Positions 1 through 12,615 of a stretch of 42,500 bases of DNA are shown in pieces. Position 1 is the first letter of the stretch, and the number at the start of each line of letters is the position of its first letter. Under the pieces are notes generated by a model. The model was not told the origin of the DNA. It ran no database searches and saw only the letters and a program-made list of their open reading frames with translations. The position numbers and the translations under genes were made by a program. This DNA comes from Glandiceps talaboti. Its lineage: Eukaryota > Hemichordata > Enteropneusta > Spengelidae. Location of the stretch: positions 6,852,953 through 6,895,452 of the forward strand of contig NC_135571.1 of NCBI RefSeq assembly GCF_964340395.1. The letters run 5' to 3'.

Positions 1-106
1 GATTATCATTTATATAACATAATGTACAATTTTGAATTTGAGATTGTTATTATTTGTCCAGCTCATATCTACCAAATTCAAATAACAAATTTTGTTCACT
101 ACATAC

Positions 107-3100
107 CTTCCAACTATCATTTTCTCTTTTTCTGAAGCCTTTTTTCTGAACGTACTCCATATATCCACTGTAAAGACTGTACTAGCACTGTTACATATAG
201 ATGATATAGAACTCATCAAAGCTGCTAACATCACAGCTAACATTAATCCTCTGAAACCTAAATATCAAATAAATAAACTCAAAATTAATCAAATTGAATC
301 AAGAAGTATTTGCATCTCTGAGCTCTGTCAGTCAATGCATGCTTTTGTAAATGTACAATTTCGCCAGAATAGCAAAGCAACATCCCTTATGAAAGTCTCA
401 AGTTTGCTACATGCATGTGCAAGTTTGCAACAAGCTTGTAGACAGCTTGTTGGATCTAGTTGAAGATTGCATCAAGCTTGCGCATGCTTGCAAACTCGGT
501 AGTAAAGTTTCAGTTTCTTTGCTACAAGCTTGTGACATGCTTGCTGTACCCTGCAAGCTTGCAAAACCCTGCAAAGTTACAACTCTTTGCAGCAAAAAAA
601 ATTTCATAAGATTCCTCTCAGCTCTGCAAGCTTGTCACATGCTTGTAGTATGGCATATGATAATGCATGCTTTTGTAAATGTACAATTTTGCCAGAATAG
701 CAGAACAACATCCCGTACGAAAGTCACAAGTTTGCTATATGCATGCACAAGTTTGCAACAAGCTTGTAGACAGCTTGTTGGATCTAGTTGAAGATTGCAT
801 CAAGCTTGTGCATGCCTGCAAACCCGGTAGTGAAGTTTCAGTTTCTTTGCTATAAGCTTGTGATATGCTTGCTGTACCCTGCAAGCTTGCATGACATTCA
901 CAAGCCATTAACGGTCCAAGTGCAACAAACCCGCGGGCTTGCCTGACGAAAACGGGTGTCATAAAAGTTGTTTGCATCTCTAAAGCTGTTTGTAGTGTTA
1001 CTTATAATAGCCTAATAAATTGATAACAACTGATATAAGACGGAGATAAGGTTTGCCTCAATTGACCCACTCCTTAGAAATGATCTTACGCTGTGAACTA
1101 CACTGTTTACTTGTGTTATGTAAGAGCCCATCATCACATGTGTAAATATTGGTACTCTTTGATAACAAGTGGACTTGCTTCTTTAATGGCTTGTCCCAGT
1201 AATGCTGTCAGCTCTGCAAGCTTGTCACATGCTTGTAGTATGGCATATGATAATGTGTGCTTTTGTAAATGTACAATTTTGCCAGAATAGCAGAGCAACA
1301 TCCCGTACGAAAGTCACTAGTTTGCTATATGCATGCACAAGTTTGCAACAAGCTTGTAGACAGCTTGTAGGGACTAGTTGAAGATTGCATCAAGCTTGTA
1401 CATGCCTGCAAACCCAGTAGTGAAGTGTCACTCTTTTTGCTACAAGCTTGCGACATGCTTGCAGTACACCCTGCAAGCTTGTAAAACCCTGTAAACTTGT
1501 TCTTTAAGCCATAGGGTGGAATAAGTAATTGAATTTCTAAACTTCATTCTATTCTACATGTATACCACTGATCAGGAATAAGTAATGTACACAAAAATAC
1601 AAAAAAAAAGTTAGACTGCGCATGCTCTATTTCTCCAACGTTGGAGCTACATTGGAACAGACAACACGTTTGACTGACTTTCAACTTTCAACTCTCAACT
1701 TTGAACTTACCAGTTGGTAGAAGGTTTGTGACAAGTAATGGATACGCTATATTGGAACAGCTAACAGAATTCTGACAAATTCTTTGACAATCTTCAGCTT
1801 TGACACAAGCAACAGCATCTAATCAGATAAGATGATGAAAAAACAAACTTTTTCATCAGCTGAAATTATTTGAGACATGTTTATCCATGTTATATGTTAA
1901 TATGATCTAAATGATGTGTAAACTGTGGCAATTCTATTAAAGGCTATCCTGTAATCTTATTTCTAAACTTCTGGACTCACATATTTCGTGGGGAAAGAAA
2001 AATAGAGGAAAAAAAGACTTCCGTGACAATGCTGTGTTTGGCAGTTTCAATTTTCTGTATTTGTTTAGATTCATGTCCATAATGCCCTTTATGTACCGGT
2101 ACCCCAGTTGTGTGTTTAACTTATACCTTTAGTTTGTACCCAGATTTGGAAACATTAAAGTGCCAATATGGATGACAAATGGATATTTATTTTGGATTTT
2201 GGATTTTTTTAATGTTTTCCTACTTGACAAAACAATGTGTAACAGAATCTACCAAATCCGTGTTTGTAACTCAATACATTGGAAAAAGCTATAAAATGTG
2301 TAAAAAAGTTTGTTATTGTACATACAATAACAAATATTTTATACACTTTTTTAATTCTTTGCAATTTATTGAGATACAAACAAGGAATTGGTATATATTG
2401 TATCACATTGTTTTGTCAAGTATAAAAACACAGTAGAATTATTTTACGAATTAAAAATCCAAAATAAATACTAATTTGTCAACCATATGGCCATTTAAAG
2501 CGTTTATTTAATCGTGTCTATCAAGGGTTGCTGCGACTTGGATGTGCGACTCGTACAAACTCAAAAATGATATCTGCAACACGGTCGTACGACCACTCAT
2601 ACTACCTGTCTGCACTCAGTCACACATCACTGTGACCTGTACTGCGACGTATTTGTAATTTGTTGGGGATGCCACTCTTTTACAGTACACTTAATCATCG
2701 TATCTAATCCAAGGCACAGATACCCATTTTAGGTACCATTAAATACCTCTTTAAAGAGTTTAATACAATCTTATGCATATTTTATAATCTTAGATTGGTG
2801 ATGTTAGTTTACCTGTAAAGAGAACTCTGCTAACCATACCAGGGATAACAAAAATGAAAGTTGGTAATATTTTAAGATAACCAGCCATCAGGGTTCCTCC
2901 TTTAGCATGGGCTAGAGATTTTGCAGCCAAGGCACGTTGTACTATCACCTAGAAAATAGTCACAGCTTTTTGTTAGCATTTACTTTGACTGACATGTAAC
3001 AGTTATTGACATTTTTTTATTAATAGGAGACATGTGATGATCTGAAATACAGCCACAATGATGTTGGTTTGGTGTTCCACTCATGTGACATGACACACAC

Positions 3101-4070
3101 TCTGACAACTTCAAATGCAAAAGAAGCAAAAAATAGGTGCCATCCACACAGGGGATCTCAAAGGAGTCAAGTTGATATAATCTGTTAGAAAATAAACAAG
3201 CCATTAAAATCATCAAGTCCAAGTGTAATGTTTTCATTAGAAGGCTGTTTTTACTACATTGTAAAAGAATAGCAATGCTTATCAGTGTTCAATGTGATTG
3301 GGCAAAGTATCCTGCTGTGTTTATTGTGTCTCTGTTATTGTTAGTCAAGAGTTGAAATGTGTCTAAATTTGTGTACAAAATGTAATGTCCCATAAATGAA
3401 ACACCAAACCAACATCATTTTAGCTGTAATGTCACATGAGTGAAACACCAAGTCTACATTATTTTAGCTGTAATGTCACATGAGTGAAACACCAAGTCTA
3501 CATTATTTTAGCTGTAATGTCCCATGAGTGAAACACCAGGCCTACATTATTTTAGCTGTAATGTCCCATGAGTGAAACACCAAGCCTACATCATTTTACC
3601 TGTAATGTCCCATGAGTGAAACACCAAGCCTACATCATTTTAGCTGTAATTACAAGATTGCAATAGCATGGAAGTCCAAGTTATGACTTGGGACCTGTTA
3701 ATGCCTTGAGTTGACATTAAGTCTGAATGTAATTTTTATATACTTGATATCAATGCAAGAAAATCAATCTATGGATGCACAGTTTTGATAAAAATTAAAA
3801 CAAGCAAATAGATAGATGGATAGTTGGATGGATGGATGGATGGATGGATGGATAGCTAGAGACAGACAGACAGACAGACAGACAGTCAGACAGACAGACA
3901 GATAGATAGATAGATACCGATAGATACTACTAGATAGATAGACAGATAGATAGACAGACAGACTGACAGACAAGACAGACAGGACAGACAGACAGATAGA
4001 TAGATACCGATAGATACTACTAGATAGATAGACAGATAGATAGACAGACAGACAGACAAAGACAGACAAA

Positions 4071-4153
<83 letters not shown>

Positions 4154-7100
4154 ATACAAGTAGATTAGCCAGGAAACAGAGAAGCCTACCTGATCAGCAC
4201 ACCAATACCAGATAGAAGCAGTAGTCTGTCCAAAGAAGAATCCTTGCCATGGTAAGACATCATCTGATGCATCACGTAACATAGAGAGTGAGTCATTCCT
4301 AGGATAGCCACAGCTAGTCTCTCCAGACAATGTAGTATTTGGTGTAGCTGCCATGTAACCTTCATGAAGACCTTGAAATCCACCCACTTTTATCAAACCT
4401 GATGGTCAAATTTATAACTCAAATTTATGGCACTGATGTAAATTGAATTTACTTCTTATTTGCTGATAAAACATTAATAGGATTTCATTTTGTTACAGTT
4501 TTGTTGGGTTTTGAATAAAAAGATTCAGTTTTACTGTAATATTATACTTAAAAATTAAAGATAAAACATCCATAGCTGCAAGTATGCCTGAATATGGCAT
4601 CACATCTGGGAAATTGTGTCCAAATATGGTGTCTCATACTGGAAACTATATACATGTCCAAATAAGGTATCTCAAACTGGAAACTATGTCCAAATATGGT
4701 ATCATGTCATATTGGCAATTAATAATTATGTCCAAATATGGCTTCACATACTGGATACTATGTCCAAATATGGTATCACATACTGATGAAACTGTGTCCA
4801 AATATGGCATCACATAATGTAAACTATGTCCAAATAGGGTAGCACATACCGAACACTGCGTCCAAATATGGTATTATATAGTGGAAACTATGTCCAAATA
4901 TGGTATCACATACTGAAAACTGTGTCCAAATATGGTATGATTACATACTGGAAACTGTGTCCAAATGTAACATCACATACTGTTCACATACTGTGTTCAA
5001 ACATATGATACACTGACAACCACCAAAACTGAAATGTGTTTAATTAAAGTATTTTAGTCATAAACTTACTGAATACCATGAGAGTTATACCTCCAATCAA
5101 TATTAAAATAGTCTGTAGTGTATCTGTATAAATTACTGCAGCCAAGCCACCTGTGAAGAAGAGAAAGACATAAATTTGTAATTATCAATCATTCAGGAAC
5201 TTACCAGAAAAATAACAATAAAAAGTAGTAATTGCTTTTTCATAATTTCATGTTCACCTTTAATTTTGAATAGTTAATATGCTTTGCAATACATGTTTCA
5301 TTACAATGATTTGCAATAGTTTTCTGTTAAATTAATTAATTAATTAATTAATTAATTAAATTTAATTAATTAATATATGCTAACTAGTGGTTCATTTTAT
5401 CAACTAGCAGTACAGTAAGAGGTTGAAATTGGGATCTCACTGGCACAATGATCTTAAGGCGTGGACTCAAAAATCAATTTGACTGGTTATATTAGACCAT
5501 ATAATGTATATGGCTACACAAATATTTTCACACACTGGTGATTCAACATTTTTCAAGGTGTACAATATTATGAGTAAGTCATTATCTATGAAGACGGTTT
5601 TAAAAACCATTCCTGCCTGTTGAACTTAGTGCAGTGTTAAAGTCAGCTTAAAATACAACGTCTAAATTACATTACCTGTGATGACATATATTCCTGTAAG
5701 TGCTAATATCAGAAGAACTGAAAGATATAAGTTCCAACCAATCACAAATTGTATAAACAGAGATGCTGAGTACATATCCACCTGTGAAACAAATGAGAGA
5801 TTTTTAGCTATTTTTATAACAGATTTTACAACAATTTTAATGTTGACAAAATACATTTCATTATTATTGTATTTCCACTATTGCTAAAAAGTTTGACAAA
5901 TTCTATCTACATTGTGTTAGGGGGTCAAATTCTGGCATGCTGCATTGCATTATTGGTAGAGAAAGTTTGATAAATGCTATCAACCATCATACTAGGGGTT
6001 CAAATTATGGCATGCTGCATTGCATTATTGGTAGAGAAAGTTTGACAAATTTCATCTACCATTGTGCTAGGGGGTCAAATTATGGAGTAATGCATTGTAA
6101 TGTATTTTACTGGTAATAGGTTTGACAAATTCCAGCTAACACTGTACGGGGGGGGGGGGGGGGGGGACGACAAATTATGGAGCGCTGTATTGCATCATTA
6201 GTAAAAAGTTTGACAAATTGTCTTAGTTTGACTCACCGATATCTTGACAAGTATATACAATGCAAGTGAAAGGAATGCTATGTACACTCGTATCCTGTCA
6301 CCTCCAAATCTCTTTTTCAAATATTCAGGCATAGTGTAACACTGGAAGAAAAAAAATAAACAATTTAGTTGAAAGGATATAAATATTTAAAATTTTAGCA
6401 TTATGTATATAAAAAAATTAAAATCCCATGGTTTCTCTGGCAACCAGTGCCATCATAGTATATAATCATAATACTTACAAAACTAGCGATGTATACAGGC
6501 AAGAAAACCCAGCCAAGCAATTGAAGTAAATACAAGGCCTAAAGAAAAGAAATAAAAAGAAAGAGTTTTTGTTAATAAATTGGAAGTAGTGAATTGTAAT
6601 TGCAATACTTCATATATACAATTATTCAGAGTGTAACTTGAATACATTATTTCTGCTGATTCCCATGATGCAATAGCCCATTGCAAAGATACCCTATAAA
6701 GGCAACTTGATGTTTCTCTAAAATAGCAAGTAATTGTAGTTGATGTAAAATCATGAAATGATGTTCTAGAACCCATAGTTTATTGAAATGTCTCGATTTC
6801 CTGGAGTGGTATTCCCCTTTAAGGAATCAGTTCCCCAGTCTAATATTCTTGTCAAGGTTGGTAAGTAATTAAAAAAGCCCTACTTAAATTCTATGTTTAG
6901 TATTTTACCTAGGTTCTCCACTAAAATCTTCATACAAGGTATATGTACAACTGGCAAATGGAACCTGTTATAGTGTTACAAACAGGGAAAGTAAACAACT
7001 GAATTGGATTAATAACACTTGGCACAGCATGTTGGAAGTACAGAGACTTATGTTACGTTCTATCATTTGATAAGAACAGATCTATGGCCTCTTTACATAA

Positions 7101-10100
7101 TAGTTCAGGTCACAAACAAATTTTCAGTTCCCCTGGCATTTTGTGCACACATAAAGCGACCATAAAACTGTTCTTATCAAACCATGGTGTGTAATAAAAG
7201 TCTCTGCTGTTCCAACATACTGTGTCTAAGTGTTATTAATCCAATTCATATGTTTACTTTCCACCTTTGTAACAGGTTCTGTTCATCAACGGTTTGATGT
7301 TGGCAGTTGTATGTATGGAAATCTCCTGATATTGGGAATCCCAAAACACTTACAATATTAATGTTTATATACACTTACATTGAGTTCATATGCTCCTATA
7401 CCTATACCACTGGCTGCACCAGAACCTGCTAAACCAACAAAATGTTCACTGCCGATATTACTAGAAAATAGCGATCCACCGACCTAAATGGTGAAGAAGA
7501 TAAAGTCAGTTAGATTTAGCTACTTGAAAAATAGATATCAAATTAAATATTATTAAACAGTTATTAAATACATAATATTAATTAAATATAAAATCAATCA
7601 ACTATTTACTAATTTATTGTATTAAATAAAAATAAAATTTAAACTTACCAAAAACCATGTCATACTTTTACCAGCAAGGAAATAACCTGCCATGTTTGAC
7701 CTGTCATGACCTTTCATTGACTGCAAAACAAATATTCACACATTTTAAAATGAATAGTTACCCTTTTTTCATACTTCATCTGACGCATCAACAGATGTTT
7801 GCCTTAAGTTACAAGTGTCTTGTACAGTCCACTAATGGTTTTGGCATATTGTGCTCAAACTATCAGTTATTTGACTTTATTTTTCAGTTTCAGTTTAACT
7901 ATTTTTTTGTTTGAAAATCAAGAGAGGATTTTAATCATTTAATTTTGAAGTTATGATTCTATTCTTGAAAAAGTCCTCCTCGAGTCAATTTTCTACTGAA
8001 TTACAACTGATTCAGGGGCATGTTAGAAATTTGAATGAATATGTTTATTTGTTCTTTTTTCTTGTCTCTAAATAGAAGTGTTTGAATAGGCCATTTTAGA
8101 CTGCAAACAGAAAATTGTGACTACAGCGCCCTCATTCAAATTGGGGGTATCATCACCTCATAGTACCATTTCTTAAGAGCTTTGTCCCATGGTTCTGTAG
8201 TAGTGTAAATCAGGGATGCTTCTTATTGTTCAGACATCGAGGAATGCAGTAGTGCTCTATGATTAACAAAGTAACCTGTACCATGTATACCCCAATGTAC
8301 ACACAGACAGGAAGTTGAGCACCAGCATGGCATATTTTGCAAAGGCCTATTTGTTTTGTGAGTCCTAATTATCATGATAGTGGTTGTCATCAGTAGTACA
8401 GTTATAATAATTGTGTTTGGAATTCGAAATCCATGATGAGTAATACTGTTATTCAAAACCTAATCTGACATTTACAACTATTTTCTACTCATTCATCATG
8501 ATTAAACAAATGAATAATTCAATTCATAAAACTTTAATCATTTTTCAAATATATCAAAACCAAATGTGGAAAATTTGTTATAATAGAATAATTTATTGGA
8601 AATTAAAATAGGAACTCCCTTCTTTTAATTTAGTAATTGCAAACATTTATAGTGCAATCTGAGCATTTTATTTGTAAACAAAACAATGCATTACTGAAAT
8701 TTGATAATAAATAATTTTTAGGTGTAGCTTTCGGTATTGCTTTTTTTATCTTCGTGAACTACGAACTTTTTCTGTTATTATATGTAATTTTGCGTTGAAC
8801 TTGCAATAAAAACAATTTTTCAAAAAGACTAATGCATGTGCATGCCTACATCCCTGATCTTCTGTTACCATATGGTATATTGTATATACTCATCAGTAAT
8901 GCTATACAAGCAATATCAGAATTTTGAATCTAATCTGTCAGCCATCTATTGTTCGTGTACATACACTGTAATTCTACTGAGTGTTAGAATTTTTCATAAA
9001 TCAAAATAAGGAACCTTGAAATTAAATTAAATGCCAGTAAAAACTGAATATGAAAAGTGATGTTCTATTTTATGAGTGCATACACCTATATTGTTATTAT
9101 TAATTACATATTTGATATCAGAGATTGGTATGCTGATATAAATATATTGTTAATAAATGGAATATGATTGATATGTTTTCATTTTTCAGTAAACCGAACC
9201 ACAAAACTCTAAAACTACACTAGCTATAACTGAGGTATTATTTTTTCAATCAGACAACCAACAATATATTTCATGAAAATTATTAAAATACCAATAATTA
9301 GACACTGTAATGGGATAATTAATTACAGTCTATCTTTGTTGTTTTGAGTGGCATGACAAAGTATACAGGATAGGAAGTGAAAGACTTTTTGCCAATCGGA
9401 CAAAACAACAGAAAGTCAATACACCATTACTAACTGTACGATTGAAAACATTCATTATGGACATATAACGAACATCATTAACAACACTATCAGACAATGC
9501 CTTTGTTCTAGGCCTTTGTTCTAGAACATTTTGAATACCAACAGACTGGTTTCAATTTACATATAGTGGTCAGCTATATATAGAATTTGTCATTCTGATC
9601 AGGATCATTGAGCAAGACAGATCAAAAGGTCAAAACTAAAAACTTTGAAAAATAGTTTAATAATAATTCTTTCTGTTGTACTTTCACTCATTAATAATTT
9701 ATCTGATAACCTCCAGTAATCAGATACCACACTTGGTGTTGATTGCTTGAATTCAACTTTCCAAAGAGTGTAATTGTTTATATACAGGGGTCTTATCAAT
9801 TTAGTTTATCTTGAAAATCACAGTTGTGTCTAAACCTTTCAGGCTGGTCATTAGAATTTCATTGTATCTTGAAAATCATAGTTGTGTCTATTCCTTTCAA
9901 GCTGGTCATTTGAATTTCATTGTATCACCATTGTATACATGATATAATACTTACCCATAATCCCACTGCTACAACCAAGACAAAGTAAAGTGTCAATGCG
10001 ATGTAATCCCAGGCATTGAACAAATTATGGGCTTGTTGGATATCCTACAGATTTCAACATAAAAATTGACTATAATTAAATAAGTGGTTCTGTATGATAA

Positions 10101-10128
10101 ATTGAAGAATCAAGAATATTCTTTTATC

Positions 10129-10183
<55 letters not shown>

Positions 10184-10194
10184 GGCAGGCAGGC

Positions 10195-10246
<52 letters not shown>

Positions 10247-11406
10247 TGGCAGACAGACAGATAGACAGACAGACAGACAGACAGACAGGCTGGCAGGCAG
10301 ACAGGCAGGCAGCCCAGGCAGGCAGACAGACAGACAGACAGACAGACAGACGCAGACACTGATAATATTCTATAGACCTATACTACCATCACTTCTAATA
10401 GTTGACCATTTACATTTACATGTTACTAAATTTAGATTACACCTTCATTGTAGATAGTTATCACAGTCAAAGAATAATTGAGAGGTCACTTTAGTCATGA
10501 TGAAGCAACTCAATATTCAAAATATTTATCACTGACAATGAGGTGGGAGTGGAGTGGAGTGCTGGGGTCTGAGGTGGTTTGTTTATACAAAGTATATACA
10601 CATGTTTACATGCAATCTGATTAAAATCGATGTAGATGTCGGCTAATCATTCATTGTTATTTTACCTCGGTCCGTATTTGTACTTGAATTAATCTTTGTG
10701 ACACATGTTTACATTTTCATCTTGATGGCAGGCTCTATAACAATGAATGATTAGTCGACATCTACATCGGATTTTAATCAGTTTGGTTTACATGTGTACA
10801 ACTTACAAGGTCATATTTACTTATTTTCATTCTAGATACAAATTAATATTCTGCGACATTCTACATCTGGTGAAATCTGTAAAACCTTTCCTGTGACAGA
10901 AATATTAATCAGAAATCCACTTTTAGTAATAAAAATTATTTCACCAAAACTCTACAGTAGCATCTGAGTCAGTTCATAATTTTTTTATCTATTTTTTTTT
11001 TATTCATTTTATTTTTCAAATAATTATAGACATACTTGTTGATAATTATATTTTCAGAGTGATGTTTTGAGTATGTACTAACAATCACAGCCTTGACACT
11101 CAAACATATCAAGGAAATGATATGTTATAATGTAGCTTAAAAAAATTGTAATTTTTTTTTTAAATAAATATTTTTTAAACGTGTCAACTGACTGCCACCT
11201 GTCCATTAACACCAAACCCTTGCACTCTTTCAACTGCTGTGGATTTATCAAGTGACGACAATTATGATTATGAAACATAACAATGCTAGAATAATAACGA
11301 TCGAATAGTTTATGACTAGATAAGTACATGTACATACCTCTACATAATCATTAACATCTTTGTCTGTAACAGGTGGAAATGACACTGTACTAGTAGGAGT
11401 TGTCAT
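107..11406 (-). CDS. SLC5 family sodium/solute symporter (SGLT/SMIT-like), 3' end off window
   Basis: Plasma-membrane Na+-coupled symporter of the SLC5 family, which takes up sugars, myo-inositol or related solutes. Twelve coding exons, read right to left: 11406-11338, 10044-9955, 7720-7649, 7483-7379, 6538-6479, 6341-6237, 5781-5676, 5150-5070, 4398-4190, 2948-2813, 1818-1711, 257-107. All junctions are AG/GT with matching phases, giving about 430 residues; the family is usually 580-720, so the last membrane segments lie past the left edge. Family marks: [17 protein letters not shown] (residues 85-101), AYELN (108-112), [47 protein letters not shown] (junction of exons 9 and 10), the CSNIAYP loop and [12 protein letters not shown]. 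His91, Glu110 and Lys309 appear to match the sugar-contact His, Glu and Lys of SGLT1. By eye it resembles SLC5A9, A10 and A11; the substrate cannot be assigned. Met at 11406 is the first in-frame start and precedes a soluble N-terminus. Confidence 0.95.
258..1500. repeat. Three diverged copies of a roughly 280-bp AAGCTTG-rich repeat
   Basis: Copies lie at about 320-576, 618-896 and 1211-1496, inside SLC5 intron 11. Each runs from AGCTCTG through a shared TTTTGTAAATGTACAATTT segment to CCCTGCAAGCTTG. Each is studded with CAAGCTTG, ACAAGC and GCTTGT words that pair with each other, so a unit can fold on itself. The short open frames here (such as 411-791) are by-products of the repeat and differ between copies by ordinary substitutions. 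Confidence 0.85.
2154..2499. mobile_element. Palindromic MITE-like element, family A copy 1
   Basis: A foldback of about 345 bp in SLC5 intron 10. Both ends carry the inverted word TATTTATTTTGGATTTT, next to a terminal motif like AAGTGGCCATATTG. The centre is a near-perfect palindrome (TTTGTTATTGTACATACAAT and onward). Two relatives are at 12231-12571 and 38398-38646. No coding capacity, so a non-autonomous DNA element is the likely class. Confidence 0.8.
3048..3091 (-). repeat. Inverted single unit of the 44-bp minisatellite
   Basis: Read on the minus strand, this stretch gives TCACATGAGTGGAACACC followed by AAACCAACATCAT, closely matching one unit of the tandem array at 3381-3644 but in opposite orientation. 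Confidence 0.75.
3381..3644 (+). repeat. 44-bp minisatellite, six units
   Basis: Six head-to-tail units of exactly 44 bp begin with TGTAATGTC and end with ATTTTAGC. Units 2 and 3 are identical; the others differ by a few bases. The array lies in SLC5 intron 9. Confidence 0.93.
3805..4157. repeat. Compound GATA/GACA/TAAA microsatellite
   Basis: GGAT, ACAG, GATA and TAAA tetranucleotide runs follow one another. A stretch of about 70 bp containing TACCGATAGATACTACTAGA is duplicated inside the tract (near 3905-3970 and 4003-4055). The TAAA run (4067-4157) ends about 30 bases from the donor of SLC5 exon 9. Long open frames across it are low-complexity artefacts. Confidence 0.93.
4586..4990 (+). 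repeat. About 32-bp minisatellite with the core GTCCAAATATGGTATCACATA
   Basis: Roughly a dozen imperfect units carry TGTCCAAATATGG followed by CACATACTGGAAACTA. Unit length wanders because of small insertions. The array fills most of SLC5 intron 8. Confidence 0.88.
5330..5373. repeat. TTAA microsatellite
   Basis: A self-complementary AATT/TTAA run in SLC5 intron 7. The rest of that intron (5151-5675) shows nothing else recognisable. Confidence 0.85.
5888..6219 (+). repeat. About 75-bp tandem repeat with a G19 homopolymer
   Basis: Four to five imperfect units begin with AAAGTTTGACAAATT and contain GGGGGTCAAATTATGG and GCTGCATTGCATTATTGGTA. In one unit the GGGGG has expanded to 19 G (6148-6166). 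The array ends 18 bases from the donor of SLC5 exon 6. Confidence 0.88.
6940..7318. mobile_element. Foldback element in SLC5 intron 4
   Basis: Long inverted arms: GAACCTGTTA, GAATTGGATTAATAACACTT and TTGATAAGAACAG on the left return as reverse complements on the right, in mirrored order. No open frame. MITE-like; no second copy was seen in the window. Confidence 0.75.
7721..9954. other. SLC5 intron 2, 2.2 kb, mostly unremarkable
   Basis: AT-rich intron. The only structure I can support is a two-copy 58-bp tandem duplication at 9808-9923 (unit starting ATCTTGAAAATCA). The short open frames at 7657-7914, 8223-8456 and 9605-9799 show no recognisable protein. Confidence 0.7.
9808..9923 (+). repeat. 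58-bp tandem duplication
   Basis: Two adjacent copies run from ATCTTGAAAATC to GAATTTCATTGT with a handful of differences, just 5' (in + coordinates above) of SLC5 exon 2. Confidence 0.85.
10131..10356. repeat. ACAG tetranucleotide microsatellite
   Basis: Nearly pure (ACAG)n with GGCA variants, 87 bases outside the acceptor of SLC5 exon 2. The opposing open frames across it are repeat artefacts. Confidence 0.95.
10594..10801. mobile_element. Foldback element in SLC5 intron 1
   Basis: The left arm contains CTGATTAAAATC, GATGTAGATGTC and CTAATCATTCATTGTTAT. The right arm is its reverse complement with few changes. The loop is about 70 bases. Confidence 0.8.
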
Positions 11407-11539
11407 TGTTGTTCTATATCAGTCCAGGTACCTTACATTCAGCAGTGTGATGTCCACTGTATGCCAGAATTGCAAAGTTATATAAAATATGCAGATTAAG
11501 TGATATTATCAACAGCTTCTTTATTATTCCACGTTAAAC
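11407..11539 (-). other. Probable 5' UTR exon of the SLC5 gene
   Basis: On the minus strand a pyrimidine-rich tract ending in TTATTGCAG stops at 11540, so an exon could begin at 11539 and run into the start codon at 11406. A strong candidate donor for the preceding exon (AATG|GTAAGT) lies at 13422. Both are sequence inferences without transcript support. Confidence 0.45.
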
Positions 11540-11616
11540 CTGCAATAAAAGGATAACAATTTATATGAAAGTGGAACAAGGTGAGTTTGTGAATTTATGA
11601 GTGTAGTGTGTTTGTG

Positions 11617-11618
11617 TT

Positions 11619-11664
<46 letters not shown>

Positions 11665-11816
11665 TGTGTGTGTGAATGTGTGTGAATGTGTGTGTCTGAC
11701 TGAGTGTCTGTGTGTAAATGTGTGTGTGTGTGAATGTGTGTGCATGTGTGTGTGTGTGTGTGTGTGCATTGCATGTGCGTGTGTGTCTGTCTGTGTGTGT
11801 GTCTGTGTGGGTATGC
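11617..11816. repeat. GT/CA dinucleotide repeat
   Basis: An interrupted (GT)n tract with GAATGTGT and GTCTGT interruptions. All frames across it are open only because of low complexity. Confidence 0.95.
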
Positions 11817-12230
11817 TGAACCAAAATCTATTTTAATCAGATCCAAAATACTAGTAATAACTAGTCCACTGGACAAGTAGAAATTAAAAAAACACTTTTT
11901 GCAAATTTGATTGAGATGTTTTATTGAGATGTCCCTTTTCATCAGTTTTTGCGAATACTCGCAAGTCAAAGCGCGTATTTCTGCTCTAGCAACAAAATAT
12001 GTGAGTACGTTTTGGACGGTGCTGTAAAGAGGCCTGTGGCTTACGACATTGACAGGTGGGTGGGGGGGGGTGTCAAATTCTGACTTTGTTCACCACAGAA
12101 ACACCTCACCTTCCCCTTCAGCTCTTTTGCAAAGAGTCTAACCCCTATAGTAAATGAAAAAAATACTTATCCCTCCTTCCCCATACACACATCTCTAAAA
12201 ACACACACACGTATGTTCACAGTACAAAGT

Positions 12231-12571
12231 TTAAATTGGCCATATTGACGATGAATTAGTGTTTATTTGGGGGTTTTGATTCATAAAATAATGCTACCAA
12301 ATTTTATCCTTGCAAAAACAATGTGAAAAAGCATATACTAATCCATGTTTGTAACTCAAAAAAACGCAAAACATTAGAATGTTTAAAATATTTGTTATTG
12401 TGTGTACAATAACAAACTTTTCACACACTTTTTAGCAGTTTGTAATCTATTGAGTTACAAACATGGATTTGGTAGATGCTGTTTCACATTGTTTTTACAA
12501 GTATAAAATGTAGCAGAGTTATTTTATGAATTAAAAACCCAAAATAAATATAAAATATATGGCCACTTAAA
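12231..12571. mobile_element. Palindromic MITE-like element, family A copy 2
   Basis: It shares with the 2154-2499 copy the central palindrome TTGTTATTGTGTGTACAATA, the paired AACTCA/TGAGTT arms and the terminal TTGGCCATATTG / ATATGGCCACTTAA inverted ends. It lies in the spacer upstream of the SLC5 coding start, between the two proposed 5' UTR exons. Confidence 0.8.
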
Positions 12572-12615
12572 TAATTTAATAAGGTCAAAAAACACTATAA
12601 GGTCTAAAATAAATG

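Noticed and set aside
411-791. 126-codon frame in the AAGCTTG repeat
   Set aside because: It spans two repeat copies, has no recognisable domain, and lies in an SLC5 intron whose flanking exons join in phase.
3764-4396. 210-codon open frame on the minus strand
   Set aside because: Its N-terminal part is genuine SLC5 exon 9, but everything after WYWCADQ is translation of the intronic TAAA/GACA microsatellite past a good splice donor.
10054-10362. Opposed frames with TDRQ and SVCL repeats
   Set aside because: Artefacts of the ACAG microsatellite.
11524-11969. His-Thr-rich and Cys-Val-rich frames
   Set aside because: Artefacts of the GT/CA repeat.
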